DNA from: Nemertoderma westbladi
Taxonomy: Eukaryota; Xenacoelomorpha; Nemertodermatida; Nemertodermatidae
Assembly: GCA_032718475.1 (NCBI GenBank)
Contig: JAUCBJ010001223.1
Coordinates: forward strand, 78,300-142,299
Direction: 5' to 3'
Length of the DNA: 64,000 nucleotides
The position numbers and the translations under genes are program-made. The notes below the pieces were generated by a model that was not told the DNA's origin, ran no database searches, and saw nothing but the letters and a program-made list of their open reading frames with translations. Shown piece by piece: positions 32,345 through 43,399 of the stretch. Positions within the stretch are counted from its first letter, which is position 1. Every line of letters starts with the position of its first letter.

Positions 32345-34925
32345 TTTAGGTTAGAGTATTTACTACTACTAGGTCGAGCGAACTCGGACAGTGGAAATGA
32401 GATCCTTCCAGGCTTCCCGATTCTCCATAGTTGTCGCAATTTCGTTTCTCCTAAGTTCAGTATCCCTTTCAAGTTGATATATATATGTTATGGCCGGTCG
32501 TCCACGACTACGCTTTCCATGAGTTGGTTGCCAGAAAAGTAGATCTGGTATGACCTCGTCTTTACTTTGCCAGCAGTGCCCACTGAATCTTAATCTGCGT
32601 TCACGGAGGGTGGTTGATACAGGTGGTATTGTACCATAAAGCTCGGCGTTTGTCATGTGTTGTCTCCAGCTGATGTTTAGGGCTGCCCTTAGTAGTCTTG
32701 TGTAGCAACCATCAATTCGTTGTTCAAGTGATTTGGTCAGTGTCCAGGTCTCACCCCCGTATAAAAATACACTTTCCACTGTGGCTCGAAAGAACTTAGT
32801 CTTCAGGTGCCTGGAGAGATCTGATTTCCAGATGGTTTCCATTTTTGATAGAGCTACCCAAGCCTTTGCTTTCCTAACTTCTATGTCCTTTTTGCTACTC
32901 TCTATCCATGATCCAAGGTACTGGAAGTCATCGACCTTCCTTAGTTGATTATTATCAATGGTTGTCAAGTTCCCATCAACATTAAAGGTCATGAATTCGG
33001 TCTTTGTAGCATTTATATGCAATTCAACCTCCTTAGCAGCCCTCTCCACTTTATTTAGTAGAAGCTGTGCATCTGCTAGGGTATTAGAGAGCAGGGTGAT
33101 GTCATCCGCAAAGTTGGTGTCTGTGACTGTAGTTGCCGGATATCTACTACTTCTGCGTTCTTGAAGTGTGAATCTCAGATTTTCACCCTTTGTGGCCGTC
33201 CTCATAGCGTAATCCAGCACAATTACAAATAGTAATGGTGCTAATGTGTCACCTTGCAGTACGCCAGCCAGGATTGAGAAAAACTCAGTTTCACCATCTG
33301 GTGAGAGTACCTGCGCTTCTGTGTCACAATATAACAATCCAATGCAAGCAACAATTACTTGTAATTGCTGGTACAATTACTGGTATTCCATAAGCTCTTA
33401 GGATTTCAAGTATTTTACCTCTATGGATGGAGTCGAATGCCTTCTTGAAGTCCACAAAAGTCATGACTGCAGGGAGATTCTTTGACTTAATTCCATCAAT
33501 CAGTCTCCGTAGTGCAAGTATCTGATCTATTGTTGATCTACTTGGTCGAAATCCGTTTTAGCTCTTACGCAGTAGTTTCTCTATGTGAGGCCTAATCCTA
33601 TACAGAATCATTTTATTGTATATTTTGGCAGCTACCACAAGCAGACAGATCCCACGATAGTTTGTTGGTATGCCGAGGTCTCCTTTCTTGGGGAGAGGCT
33701 TTAGTTGACCTTTAGTCCAAATTGGTGGTGGCTTTTCCCCTTTTAACATCCGGTTGCAAACATTCAATAATGGTCTGTTTAGCACTCCGGTTTTCCATAC
33801 CTCCGCTGGGATTTCATCTAATCCACTCGCTTTATTATTGGACATGCTTTTAATGCTTCTTTGGAGTTCGGCAGGTGTGAAGTCCCCTGTTTCTATAGGT
33901 AGTGTCTTGTCATATATTTTCCTTGTAGGGCTGACCTCGATGTTTGGTGGCTGCCCAAGCAAGTTGCTGAAGTGATTTTTCCACTTCCCAACACGTTCTT
34001 CAGGACTATCGGCTTTGAGGCGCCCCTTTGCACAACTTTTCCGACCAGATACCTCATTTACAGTTTGCCAGGTAAGTCTTGATTGTTGCTGTATGTGAGC
34101 AGTTGTAATTGCTTCAGTTTTATCCTATATATACTTTTCCTGGCTGATGTTGTAGGCCAATTTAAGATCGTCCTTAGCTTTCTCAACCTTGTTAATGTTT
34201 TCAGTTGTTGGTTGTTCGGTTTTAACTTTGTAGGCTATCTTAAGATCTTCTCTCTTACAAGTAACATCAGAGTTTTGCCATGGCACATACTGTTTTCGTT
34301 TAGGTTTCTGGGGGATATGCCTCTTAGCTGATTCCTTGTGGGCTGTTATTATATTCTGGTATATTGAATCGGTGGATTGGTCTTCATCCATTGACTGAAG
34401 TGCTTCAAAGCGGTTTTGAACTTCTACTGTGTAAGTATCCTTTACAGCATTGTCAGCTCTGAGTTTCTCCCAGTCATAGTTGATTTGCTTGCTTTTCCTG
34501 GGTTTGCTGGCTCTCAAACTGAGTCTTATCTCTGCAGTCAAAACTTGACTGCTTGTTCTGGCTCTGAGGCATTGGTTGGACTGTAGCAACATATAACTGT
34601 TGCCTTGGGATTCCCATCAAATGTTGCGATCATAACCCTGGAATTTATAGATTCGATGTTGTTTAGGGTCTTAATTGCAAATGGGCTTAGCAGAATTCCT
34701 ACTCCACCAATTGATGCATTGGCCGAGTTTCTTACTGCTGAGCTTGTTACTAACGTCCATCCATTTCCAATGTCATTGTACTTCATGGCAGTGTCTTCAT
34801 GACAAATCCGATGTTCTTGGATGCAGATGATGTCGATGTTATATTCCATTGCCAGAGCGACCATGTCACCCTATTTGGTATGTGCTTTCAGCGTGCGTGC
34901 ATTCATTGTAGCAATCTTTACATTT
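32345..34925 (-). pseudogene. RTE-like LINE with internal deletion and frameshifts
   Basis: Minus strand, 5' to 3': endonuclease start (KIATMNARTLKAH, a TAG, then DIICIQEHR, 34910-34790), ending CCYSPTNASEPEQAV. It then jumps to AEIRLSLRASKPRKSK (34540), missing about 390 bp that the copy at 61775 retains. RT follows: NNKASGLDEIPAEVWKTG, TNYRGICLL, TFVDFKKAFDSIHRG, GVLQGDTLAPLLFVIVLDYA and TNFADDITLL. Next come the thumb (FQYLGSWIES) and the conserved C-terminus RERRLRFSGHCW with RGRPAITYIYQLERDT, ending at 32369. Frameshifts lie near 34125, 33556 and 33370. The 3' end has a TAGTAGTAG tail. The C-terminal signature is typical of RTE-like elements of marine invertebrates. Confidence 0.85.
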
Positions 34926-34927
34926 CA

Positions 34928-36083
34928 ACAGAGGTCACTTCCCTCACTCACTCCCTCACTTCCCTCACTTCCCTCACTTCCCTCACTTCCCTCACTTCCC
35001 TCACTTCCCTCACTTCCCTCACTTCCCTCACTTCCCTCACTCACTCCCTCACTTCCCTCACTCACTCCCTCACTTCCCTCACTTCCCTCACTTCCCTCAC
35101 TTCCCTCACTCACTTCCCTCACTTCCCTCACTTCCCTCACTTCCCTCACTTCCCTCACTTCCCTCACTCACTCCCTCACTTCCCTCACTTCCCTCACTTC
35201 CCTCACTTCCCTCACTTCCCTCACTCACTCCCTCACTTCCCTCACTTCCCTCACTTCCCTCACTTCCCTCACTCACTCCCTCACTTCCCTCACTTCCCTC
35301 ACTCACTCCCTCACTCACTCCCTCACTTCCCTCACTTCCCTCACTTCCCTCACTTCCCTCACTTCCCTCACTTCCCTCACTCACTCCCTCACTTCCCTCA
35401 CTCACTCCCTCACTTCCCTCACTTCCCTCACTTCCCTCACTTCCCTCACTCACTTCCCTCACTTCCCTCACTTCCCTCACTTCCCTCACTTCCCTCACTT
35501 CCCTCACTTCCCTCACTCACTCCCTCACTTCCCTCACTTCCCTCACTTCCCTCACTCACTCCCTCACTCACTCCCTCACTTCCCTCACTTCCCTCACTTC
35601 CCTCACTTCCCTCACTCACTCCCTCACTCACTCCCTCACTTCCCTCACTTCCCTCACTTCCCTCACTTCCCTCACTTCCCTCACTTCCCTCACTTCCCTC
35701 ACTTCCCTCACTTCCCTCACTTCCCTCACTTCCCTCACTCACTCCCTCACTTCCCTCACTTCCCTCACTTCCCTCACTTCCCTCACTTCCCTCACTTCCC
35801 TCACTTCCCTCACTGCCTCACTTCCCTCACTTCCCTCACTTCCCTCACTTCCCTCACTTCCCTCACTTCCCTCACTTCCCTCACTTCCCTCACTTCCCTC
35901 ACTTCCCTCACTCACTCCCTCACTTCCCTCACTTCCCTCACTTCCCTCATTTCCCTCACTTCCCTCACTTCCCTCACTTCCCTCATTTCCCTCACTTCCC
36001 TCACTCACTCCCTCACTCACTCCCTCACTTCCCTCACTCACTCCCTCACTTCCCTCACTTCCCTCACTTCCCTCACTTCTGTA
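34928..36083. repeat. 1.16-kb minisatellite of CTTCCCTCA (9 bp) with TCACTCCC variants
   Basis: Nearly pure tandem repeat, with interspersed CTCACTCACTCCCTCAC variants and single changes such as CATTTCC near 35948. Because 9 is a multiple of 3, several frames are open on both strands, giving Ser/Leu/Thr/Pro or Ser/Glu/Gly repeats. These are artefacts. The array begins 5 bp beyond the first codons of the RTE-like endonuclease, so it replaces or forms that LINE's 5' region. Confidence 0.95.
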
Positions 36084-36451
36084 TACTAGCTTTGACTCTC
36101 CCAGCTATAGTGATAGTATGCAACCTTGGGAGTTAATGTGCGGTCTTACGAGTAAATGTCAAGAGATTAGACTTCATGTTGCCTCCATTGATTCACTCTT
36201 CTTAACTTTATAAAATAACTCCACCCTTATTTAAAGTTTTAAAAATTATGACTTAGTCGACTAATTTTCCAAAATATATTATAAAAACATATAATTTCTT
36301 GAATAAATAGACCTAATAGTAATAAATATTGTTGGCAAATACATTTATAATACTAATATAATAATTAGGGATAAATAATCCTAATACTAATATAAATGTT
36401 ATGGATAAATAGTCCTAATACTATTATGAAAGGAACTCAAACAAACAAATG
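36084..36451. other. No gene; 3' flank of the acidic zinc-finger gene
   Basis: AT-rich sequence containing a degenerate short repeat around CCTAATACTAATAT (36350-36430). It is the 3' flank of the minus-strand gene; no canonical AATAAA was evident near the stop. Confidence 0.4.
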
Positions 36452-37393
36452 TCAATAGCGTCGTCCTGCGCGAGCAAATACTGTACGAGAGTTTGATGTT
36501 ATAGGTCTTCGAAAATAAGTAAAAGCTGGTTGATTTTCTTTAATTTCATCTTCCTCATTAACCAACTGTTTCTTAATTTCATTCAATTGTTCATTCATTT
36601 TCAGTAATTTACTTTTATTTCCCAGAACCTGTCTTAATATCTCTTCTCTATTTTCCTCATTTTCTTCCATTTGTTTAATAAATTTCCGTATTTGATTTTT
36701 GTTTTGATTTTCATCATTCTCTTCTAAATGTTTAATAATTTTCCGCAATTTATTCTTATTTCCAAGTAATTGTCTCAATATTTCCTTATTATTATCATTT
36801 TCATCATCTTCTTCACTTTCCTGACCTTCACTTTCTTCGTCCTCTCCATGACCTTCACTTTCTTCATCCTCTTTCTGACCTTCACTTTCGTCATCCTCTT
36901 CCCCGCCTTCACTTTCTTCATCGTCTTCCTGACCTTCGCTTTCTTCATTCTCTTCCTGACCTTCGCTATCTTCACCCTCTTCCTGACCTTCACTTTCTTC
37001 GTCATCTTCCTGACCTTCACTCACTTCGTTCTCAACCTCACTCTCTTCAACTTCATCCTGACCCTCACTATTTTCATTCTCCATCTCATCGTCCTCTTCT
37101 TCTTCACTTTCCTCACTCAAATTTTCATCATTTTCTAGGGGTAACTGTTTTTGTATCCTTTTCAAAATATTCATAACTTTATGAAATTTATTTTCCGTTG
37201 TCTGTTTTATCTTTAATATATCACGCTCAACTCTCTTTTTCTTTTCATCTTCACTAAAAATATCTTCGGATTTTTTAAATTTCTTTGGTAATGGATCCAT
37301 TAGTTTATCCTTTCTATGTCTTTCCATGTGACGAGATAGATTGTCTTGTCTCATTTCTTTATTACAAACCAAACATTTTTCATAACTAGGCAT
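36452..37393 (-). CDS. Intronless acidic protein with one C2H2 zinc finger (313 aa)
   Basis: Residues 7-26 form a single C2H2 finger (CLVC, 11 residues, HMERH). A basic patch PLPKKFKKSED, a possible nuclear signal, follows. Residues about 95-205 are very acidic, with a 9-13-residue repeat ESEGQEEDEE. Residues about 205-290 are predicted helical and contain a duplicated KEILRQLLGNKNKL / EEILRQVLGNKSKL module. The tail is Arg-rich (FARAGRRY). I do not recognise the gene. The finger plus acidic region suggests a nuclear or DNA-associated protein; that is inference. It has no introns and a TATA box 140 bp upstream, which would fit a retrogene, a viral insertion or a transposon gene as well as a host gene. 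ATG 37393 is the first Met before the finger. Confidence 0.7.
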   Translation of the reverse strand: MPSYEKCLVCNKEMRQDNLSRHMERHRKDKLMDPLPKKFKKSEDIFSEDEKKKRVERDILKIKQTTENKFHKVMNILKRIQKQLPLENDENLSEESEEEEDDEMENENSEGQDEVEESEVENEVSEGQEDDEESEGQEEGEDSEGQEENEESEGQEDDEESEGGEEDDESEGQKEDEESEGHGEDEESEGQESEEDDENDNNKEILRQLLGNKNKLRKIIKHLEENDENQNKNQIRKFIKQMEENEENREEILRQVLGNKSKLLKMNEQLNEIKKQLVNEEDEIKENQPAFTYFRRPITSNSRTVFARAGRRY

Positions 37394-37532
37394 TATATAG
37401 CAATGTCAATTGATATTATGAGTTTTCGATAAATGATTTTACATAATTTTAAATAAATAAAACTTTTATGAAAATAAATAAAACTTTTAAAAATAAAAAT
37501 TAGAGAATGAATGGGAATGCGGTGACTGGGGG

Positions 37533-37540
37533 CTTTTATA
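37533..37540 (-). promoter_or_regulatory. TATA box of the acidic zinc-finger gene
   Basis: TATAAAAG on the minus strand lies in a GC-richer setting (CCTCTATAAAAGCCCCC), 140 bp upstream of ATG 37393. A transcription start about 30 bp downstream would leave a leader of about 110 nt. Confidence 0.5.
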
Positions 37541-37855
37541 GAGGGAGGTTAGAATGGAGTTGTGAAAGAAGAATAATCTATTGCAAGAGCAGATGTTTAT
37601 TATAATTTCTTGGACGAATTGATGTAATAACGAAGCTGAAGGTTTGAATAATTAAAGCTCTGTGGCATGCCCCATTCACGCAGGCCCCATTCACGCATTG
37701 ATGTTTGGGTTAGTCATGCTACAGTTAATAAGAGCCCAAACAGCCACAGATTATTGAGGGATGACTCAGGGCCAAACTGGGCCGCACAGTGCCTATTGTA
37801 TTGTATATTTCGTTTGTTATAGTACAATTTATTCATCTCGCGTCCCTATCTGATT

Positions 37856-37904
37856 GATTTGTATCAAATTAAATTGCCTTTGGCAACATTATTTGATACA
37901 AATC
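37856..37904. repeat. 49-nt hairpin
   Basis: GATTTGTATCAAAT pairs with ATTTGATACAAATC (14-bp stem). Inside, after a 4-nt internal loop on each side, TTGCC pairs with GGCAA around TTT. It is followed by AATTAATTAATTG palindromes to about 37965. Function unknown. Confidence 0.6.
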
Positions 37905-38189
37905 GATTGATTAAACAATTAATTAATTGTTTAATCGACCAATTAATTAATTGATTAATTAATTAATGACCTACTTAACACCCAAGGTGTGAAGTGGGTC
38001 TCAACTGTCGCCGAAGTAGGGTAAACCATTACTACTTACGCTATTATAGCATTAGATACTAGGCCACTTCACCGATCACCCCAAGCATGTTCTTGTTCTG
38101 ATGAGCCAGCTGGAGATTAAACATGGATGTTTAAGCATGAAGGATGTATAAGCATGGATGTTTAAGCATCCAAGCATCCTCATTGGTTC

Positions 38190-38490
38190 CCCCAAGCTTG
38201 ACACTAGAACAAAATCGCCTCCGCTTTGCAGGACATTGCTTTCGCCGTGAGGACCAGCCAGTGCATAATCTTGTACTTTGGCAGCCTCATGGAGTGAATA
38301 AGCATGGTGGACAGCCCATGACTTTCTTGAGACGCATCTTAAAGGACACTGGCTTTGAAGATGCGGATGATCTAGCAAATGTCATGGGTGATAGGGAGTT
38401 GTGGCGGTGCAATTTTGTTGACAAGCCGGCACAGAAAATGCAGCTGCAATGCAGCATGCCGATCCTAGTAGTAGTAGTAGTAAGCATGGA
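38190..38490 (+). pseudogene. RTE-like LINE C-terminal fragment, second subfamily
   Basis: The plus-strand frame reads NRLRFAGHCFRREDQPVHNL, VLWQPHG and MTFLRRILKDTGFED with MGDRELWR, the same C-terminal signature as the RTE-like LINE at 32369 but clearly diverged. The 3' end carries TAGTAGTAGTAGTAG. Only the last 100 codons remain. Confidence 0.75.
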
Positions 38491-38499
38491 TGATTATGC

Positions 38500-39898
38500 T
38501 ACATATTAATTATGGAGTTAGGGCCTACATGGCTGATTTCGAACAGAGGCGGCCGAATCTACAGGTCGTGTGGGCCGATATATGTTTGAGATGTAAAGTA
38601 ATACATTACACTAACATGGTAAAAAAATTTTCTTAAACTTCTATAATTTGGAATCCTGCCTGCCCCCCACTGAGATAAGAGTAAATACAGCGCGCCTGAA
38701 AGGTTATCAATATGCTAATCAGTGGACCTACCGTGTAACTAAATAAAAAATTACCATTAATTCAACCTGTTTAATGGCGCCTACAAAAGTTTATCAAAAA
38801 TAACAAATACAATTAATTATTTACAATTGAAATGTTGGAATCAAACAAAATCATTATTTTGACTTCCAATCCCATCTAAATAGAGGAAAGTCAGTGCGTT
38901 TGATTGGCTGTCTAATGTTACAAGAATCCGTTCGCATTGGTACTCCATTAATTCATTATCTATTGACACTTTGTACCTGAGGACAGCGCATTTACTTTGC
39001 GTTGCTCGTAGCTCATGGCCTGAGTTCGCGGCATCAAACTTTGTCCATTTCTTCACCTTTGCTAATTAAGGATTCCCAGTTGGCACTCTAGGATTGACTA
39101 GTATGGGTTGGAAAAGTAGCATTAGCTCAAGGCTACACTATATGCTGCACTAATTTCCGCCGCTATCCATTTTAATCAGCATGCCCCACACGTATTCTAT
39201 ACACGGTAAAACTGCAGGAACTTTTTATATTTCCTATTTATGTCAACCTTGTAAATATCAAATTACTCACGCCCTATTATAAAACACATGAGGGTTCATG
39301 GAGATGACATGTGGAGGCATTTCTTAGATTAGAGTCTCATGACTTAGGGCTATGGTCACATTACAGTTTCACTCATGGCCTTCTTAACACCATCCAAAAA
39401 AATACTCTAACACACATAAACATATCCAAGCCTGTACCGATCCGTCGGTAAATTAAATAACAGACTTTCCTACTGAGAATCAAACCTGGGCCTTTTTATA
39501 TGTAAGATGTAACTTTCTGTATTAACTTTGTTTTAATTTCACTTTAGTATTTATTTATTATATTATTATACTGGCACTACAGTACTGACTACTTACTGTA
39601 TTCAAAACTGTCAATTTGTTAACTAAATGAAGAGACGAAAACCCACGAGCAGCAGTGCGATATCTCATCACGGTAAAATGTCACAATGGAAAGACTCTGT
39701 TTAGGTATGAACGACTTTTGAGTCATTGTTACTGATAGCATGTGTAAAGGATATTGTTGAAACTATCGAATTGAGTACAGTAATTAAGAACTGGGTTTCT
39801 TTAAAAAAAAAACGTATATAGAATTAAATTCAAATAATTAAAACGATGATATTTGTTCAATTGAAATTTGTTGTGAACGTTTATAAAGTAGGCCTACT
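38500..39898. other. No gene recognised
   Basis: AT-rich sequence. A weak B-box-like stretch (minus strand near 39475) is not enough to call a tRNA or SINE. Confidence 0.45.
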
Positions 39899-40050
39899 GT
39901 GGGGCGAGACACGAATGGCGAGCCATCAGCGAACTGATATAATTATACTATGGCCGTTTTTCAAAACTCTCTGTGTGTGTGTGTGTGTGTGTGTCGGAAG
40001 CCATAAATGTCGGAAGCCATAATCTAAATTAATATCTTCAGCTAAATTGT
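39899..40050 (+). repeat. Terminus-like repeat TGTGGGGCGAG, plus-strand copy
   Basis: TGTGGGGCGAGACACGAATG starts a conserved segment running through TATGGCCGTTTTTCAAAA, a TG microsatellite and CGGAAGCCATAATCTAAATT. Inverse copies end at about 43000 and 44632. It probably marks the end of a DNA transposon. A shorter relative, TGTGGGGCGAGCCAC, is at 46541. Confidence 0.65.
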
Positions 40051-40892
40051 ATGGTTGAGTCATTTTGAACGGTCTCTCCATGGAAATTAATGATTTAGCA
40101 CCATACGATTAAAGTTATTTTGCACAGAAATTAGATATCTGGAATCCATGTACCCCATTCCATTATAGTTTTTTATTTTTTCAAGTGATTTGCGTTAATA
40201 AAGGTATTTTTCATTGATTTAAACATAATTAACATTGTAAATTCATACGCTGATTCCATTCTCCCCCATTAGAGCCTAAGGCATGGCAAGGGCAGCCGTG
40301 CCCAATAATATTTCTTGAAGTTGTACATTACTAACACGTTGTGGGGTCTTCGAGCAGCACGTGTTAAAATGTTCAATGACTGAGCAGCGACTAATTAACA
40401 AATTTATGAGGGATTCATTGACCAGCTACAGACAGATCAATATTGTAACATATATTTTAGTTTAATGTTTGATTCAATTAAAGGCACAAATTAAAAAGGC
40501 TGCAAATATATTGGGGTGAATAATTAAATTAGTCACCCATTAAAAGGTAGCCAATTATAAGTTGCAATCTATATAAATTTTTAAATTCAGTAGTGTGCGT
40601 GTGTTGTGTATTGATTCCGTAGATTTCATGTTGAAATAGCGTTCATTAACTTAATTTCTATTTAATTATTCAGGCATACTAATACCCACTTTAAATTAGT
40701 TCGTGTGTGTTAAGTGTGTAAGATTTGATTGTTTTGGCACGAACCCATTAGGGCACAGAAACTGACGGATTCTTCGCGAATCTCGCAAACGTCGCGAATT
40801 TCGCAAACGTCGCAAACTTCGGTAATTTTTTCTACAATTTTGACTCCTTAAGCAAAAGTGTCCCGAATGAGTTTTTTAACTTTTATTTCTTT

Positions 40893-41170
40893 GTGATTTT
40901 GATTGCTTTTTTATATTAGTGAATGTTCTAGAACCTTAGTAGATTTTTTATGGTATATAGCTAGTATTTTTTACTAGCTAGTAATTTTTGGAAATTATTT
41001 TGGTCATTAATATATTCTTCAACAGTTTAACCTGAAATATCATGGACTTTCACATTTTTTATAATTTCTAAAAATACTAGCTAGCAAAAAACACTACCGG
41101 TAGCTATCATAAAGAACATATCTACTAATGTTCTAGAACTTTCACCAATAACAAAAAAATTTAAAAACTC
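40893..41170. mobile_element. Hairpin MITE with GAATGTTCTAGAAC ends, left-arm copy
   Basis: The left half GTGAATGTTCTAGAACCTTA with ACTAGCTAGTAATTTTTGG is roughly inverse to the right half, ending ATGTTCTAGAACTTTCACC. The mirror copy is at about 45455-45715. The same family fills 58690-59285. Confidence 0.7.
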
Positions 41171-41479
41171 TAAAAAAGGATTGGTGAAGAATGGCTGGGG
41201 TGTCGACAGGGCGAAGTAGGGACCGTGTTGCTTAACCCCTTAGAGCCTATGACGTCCAGTGCATGTCACCATGGACAACACTAAGACATGCAGTGGACGT
41301 CATGCTGCAATACATGTTTTATTGGAAGGCTCTTGGTCTAGGTATACTGGTGGATAGTATTAAAGACATTTAGTGCTCTTCATGGCAAAAAATCCATTCT
41401 GTACTGTAGATAGGATAGGCTTTATTGTAGACTGTATTATCAATGTTAGGTATATGGCGTAATGCCAACCACAGTACAG

Positions 41480-41895
41480 TAGTACAGACTGACAGTAAGA
41501 CCGACAGACAGACAGACTGGATTTATGTAAACGTGTAAACTGACATCAGAAATGAAATCAGCAACCCTTAACACCCCCATAACGAGAATGTTAGTTAGTT
41601 TGTATTCTTTTTAAAGTTTTGACAGACTGACTGACTGACAGAAAGACCGACAGTCCGACAAACTAGATTAATGTAAACCTGAAAACTGACATCAGAAATG
41701 AAATCAGCACCCCTTAAAACCCCCATAGCGAGAATGTTAGTTAATTTGAATTATTTTTTATGTTTTGACAGACTGACTAACAGAATTACCGACAGACAGA
41801 CAGACTAGATTTATGTAAACGTGAAAACTGACATCAGAAATGTAATCAGCACCCCTTAAAACCCCCACAGCGAGAATGTTAGCGACACGTTTTAA
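41480..41895 (+). repeat. Tandem repeat, about 145 bp x 3
   Basis: Units begin ACAGACTGACTGACAGAAAG and contain ATTTATGTAAACGTG, ACTGACATCAGAAATG and CCCCCATAGCGAGAATGTTAG. The inverse array in the right arm is at about 44940-45420. Confidence 0.8.
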
Positions 41896-41924
41896 TTATT
41901 AACCATATTTCGTAAGATATATTT

Positions 41925-42542
41925 CATCATCGTGTCTGCACGGTATTTCACATAGCGCCCCATTTGGTGATCTCCAGTGAATGTTTGGATTTGACCTGAC
42001 CAAATTGGTTTACTACGGAAGATCCGCAGTGGGCACACCTGAGCGGGTGTGGGCCACTCGGACTAGGACTTTGTAATTGTTTTGCAAATATTGGGACCAT
42101 GCATTTTCTAACTTACAGGTTTCGTTGCATTGCTTGGATCAAACTTATCCTGTATTCTATAATGCGTGGTATTTTACTCTCCGACATCGGTAGAGGTGAA
42201 GAGGTGTGTTGTTGGTCTGCCTCTGCGTCATTGGGGCGGGGGGGGAGGGGGGGGGGGGGGGTGTATTGGGGCAAGTGTCAGATTCATCTATTCGTGTTGA
42301 TGGTTGGTGAGGATTCTACTTCTGGCTAGGTCTGGCCTAGAGTAGAAGCAGTTCCGCGGCAATAATAATATTGCTCCTCAAAAGAGGGCCCTTACTGCAT
42401 CAGGGACGCGTTTTTCGACAGAGCCCCGTCAGCTGAAACAGCCAGTGCCGCTAGTCGGTGGGGTTGACTTGTTGACGAGAGGCTATTATGAGGCGCAATG
42501 GGATACGCATTGCGTATCTCCTTCTGTCAACCAATACTGGCC
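41925..42542. mobile_element. 618-bp insertion with 12-bp target duplication in the left arm
   Basis: TAAGATATATTT occurs at 41913-41924 and 42543-42554, and only once at the matching place of the right arm (inverse, about 44910-44922). The insert is less AT-rich than its surroundings, has a G-rich run (42236-42261) and no long coding frame. It may be a SINE or a truncated retroelement; the class is not determined. Confidence 0.7.
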
Positions 42543-42837
42543 TAAGATATATTTTTAAACATTTATTTATTAATAATGCAATAACTGAATAACCAGATAA
42601 CGGAAAGACAAATCGAATTGAAACTTTTAATTACTAATAATAATTGTGGTGAGAGGTGATTGGAAATCAAGCATATATGTTATGTTATGGTAGGCACAGG
42701 CAAATGAATTGATGTCTGTTGAGATGTATTGAAGGAGCACTATTCCTTCTACTAGACTACTACAGGTTAGGCCATGTCCTTGTGTGCTAGCCTAGGCACT
42801 GGCTTGGTCAATGACTTTAGCTTTAGCTGCCATTTTA

Positions 42838-43000
42838 GTAATGTACAACTTCAAGAAATATTATTGGGCACGGCTGCCCTTGTTCATGCCTTGTTGTCAC
42901 ACACACACATACACACACAGAGACTTTTGAAAAACGGCCATAGTATAATTACAGTATATCAGTTCGCTGATGGCTCGCCATTCGTGTCTCGCCCCACACA
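42838..43000 (-). repeat. Inverse copy of 39899-39990 and 40283-40332
   Basis: ACTTCAAGAAATATTATTGG and GCACGGCTGCCCTTG are the inverse of 40283-40332. The CTCGCCCCACA end is the inverse of 39899. Thus the left arm is bracketed by inverted termini at 39899 and 43000, as expected of one large element. Confidence 0.65.
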
Positions 43001-43399
43001 AAATACGCATTCACGCAAACAAACAAGTAAAATTAGCCTCGAGATAGCGATAGTTTATGTGCTCGGGAAGAGAGCTTTCGATCATTTGCTCAGATTGGTG
43101 CTCGTGTGTCGGAGCGTATAGCTTGGACAGACTCATAGACTCACAGACAGACAATGCATATTTATATATAACACTAGAAACCTTCTAGTTCACAAGCTTC
43201 TATACAGTCAATCAATCAATGGACAATATCAAACATAAATAAATTAATTAATTAACTTAACAAAACTTTACATAAGTGAGCATTCTCTCAAACAAACAGA
43301 CTGATGCCGCTTTAGTTGCAGCTACATACAATAATAAACAACATAAGGCTTTATGTTGTAATAGATAAATAATAAAATGGGAAAAGGTTTAAACTGTGT

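Larger units (their letters stand above)
40333..42831 (+). repeat. Left arm of a 5.9-kb imperfect inverted repeat
   Basis: Inverse copy of 44631-46258, from ACACGTTGTGGGGTCTTCGA to GTCAATGACTTTAGCTT. It contains, in order: an element with TTCTAGAA-containing hairpin arms (about 40893-41170), three units of a 145-bp tandem repeat (41480-41895), and two stretches missing from the right arm (about 41197-41480 and 41925-42542). No coding sequence. Confidence 0.85.

Noticed and set aside
34928-36083. Open frames of up to 445 codons, plus- and minus-strand, in the 9-bp array
   Set aside because: Low-complexity translations of one repeat in several frames at once, with no start context and no domain.
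36770-37138. 122-codon plus-strand hydrophobic frame
   Set aside because: It is the reverse complement of the acidic repeats of the minus-strand gene, so the membrane-protein look is an artefact.
39460-39490. tRNA or tRNA-derived SINE (B-box-like stretch on the minus strand)
   Set aside because: No A box at proper spacing and no cloverleaf could be drawn.
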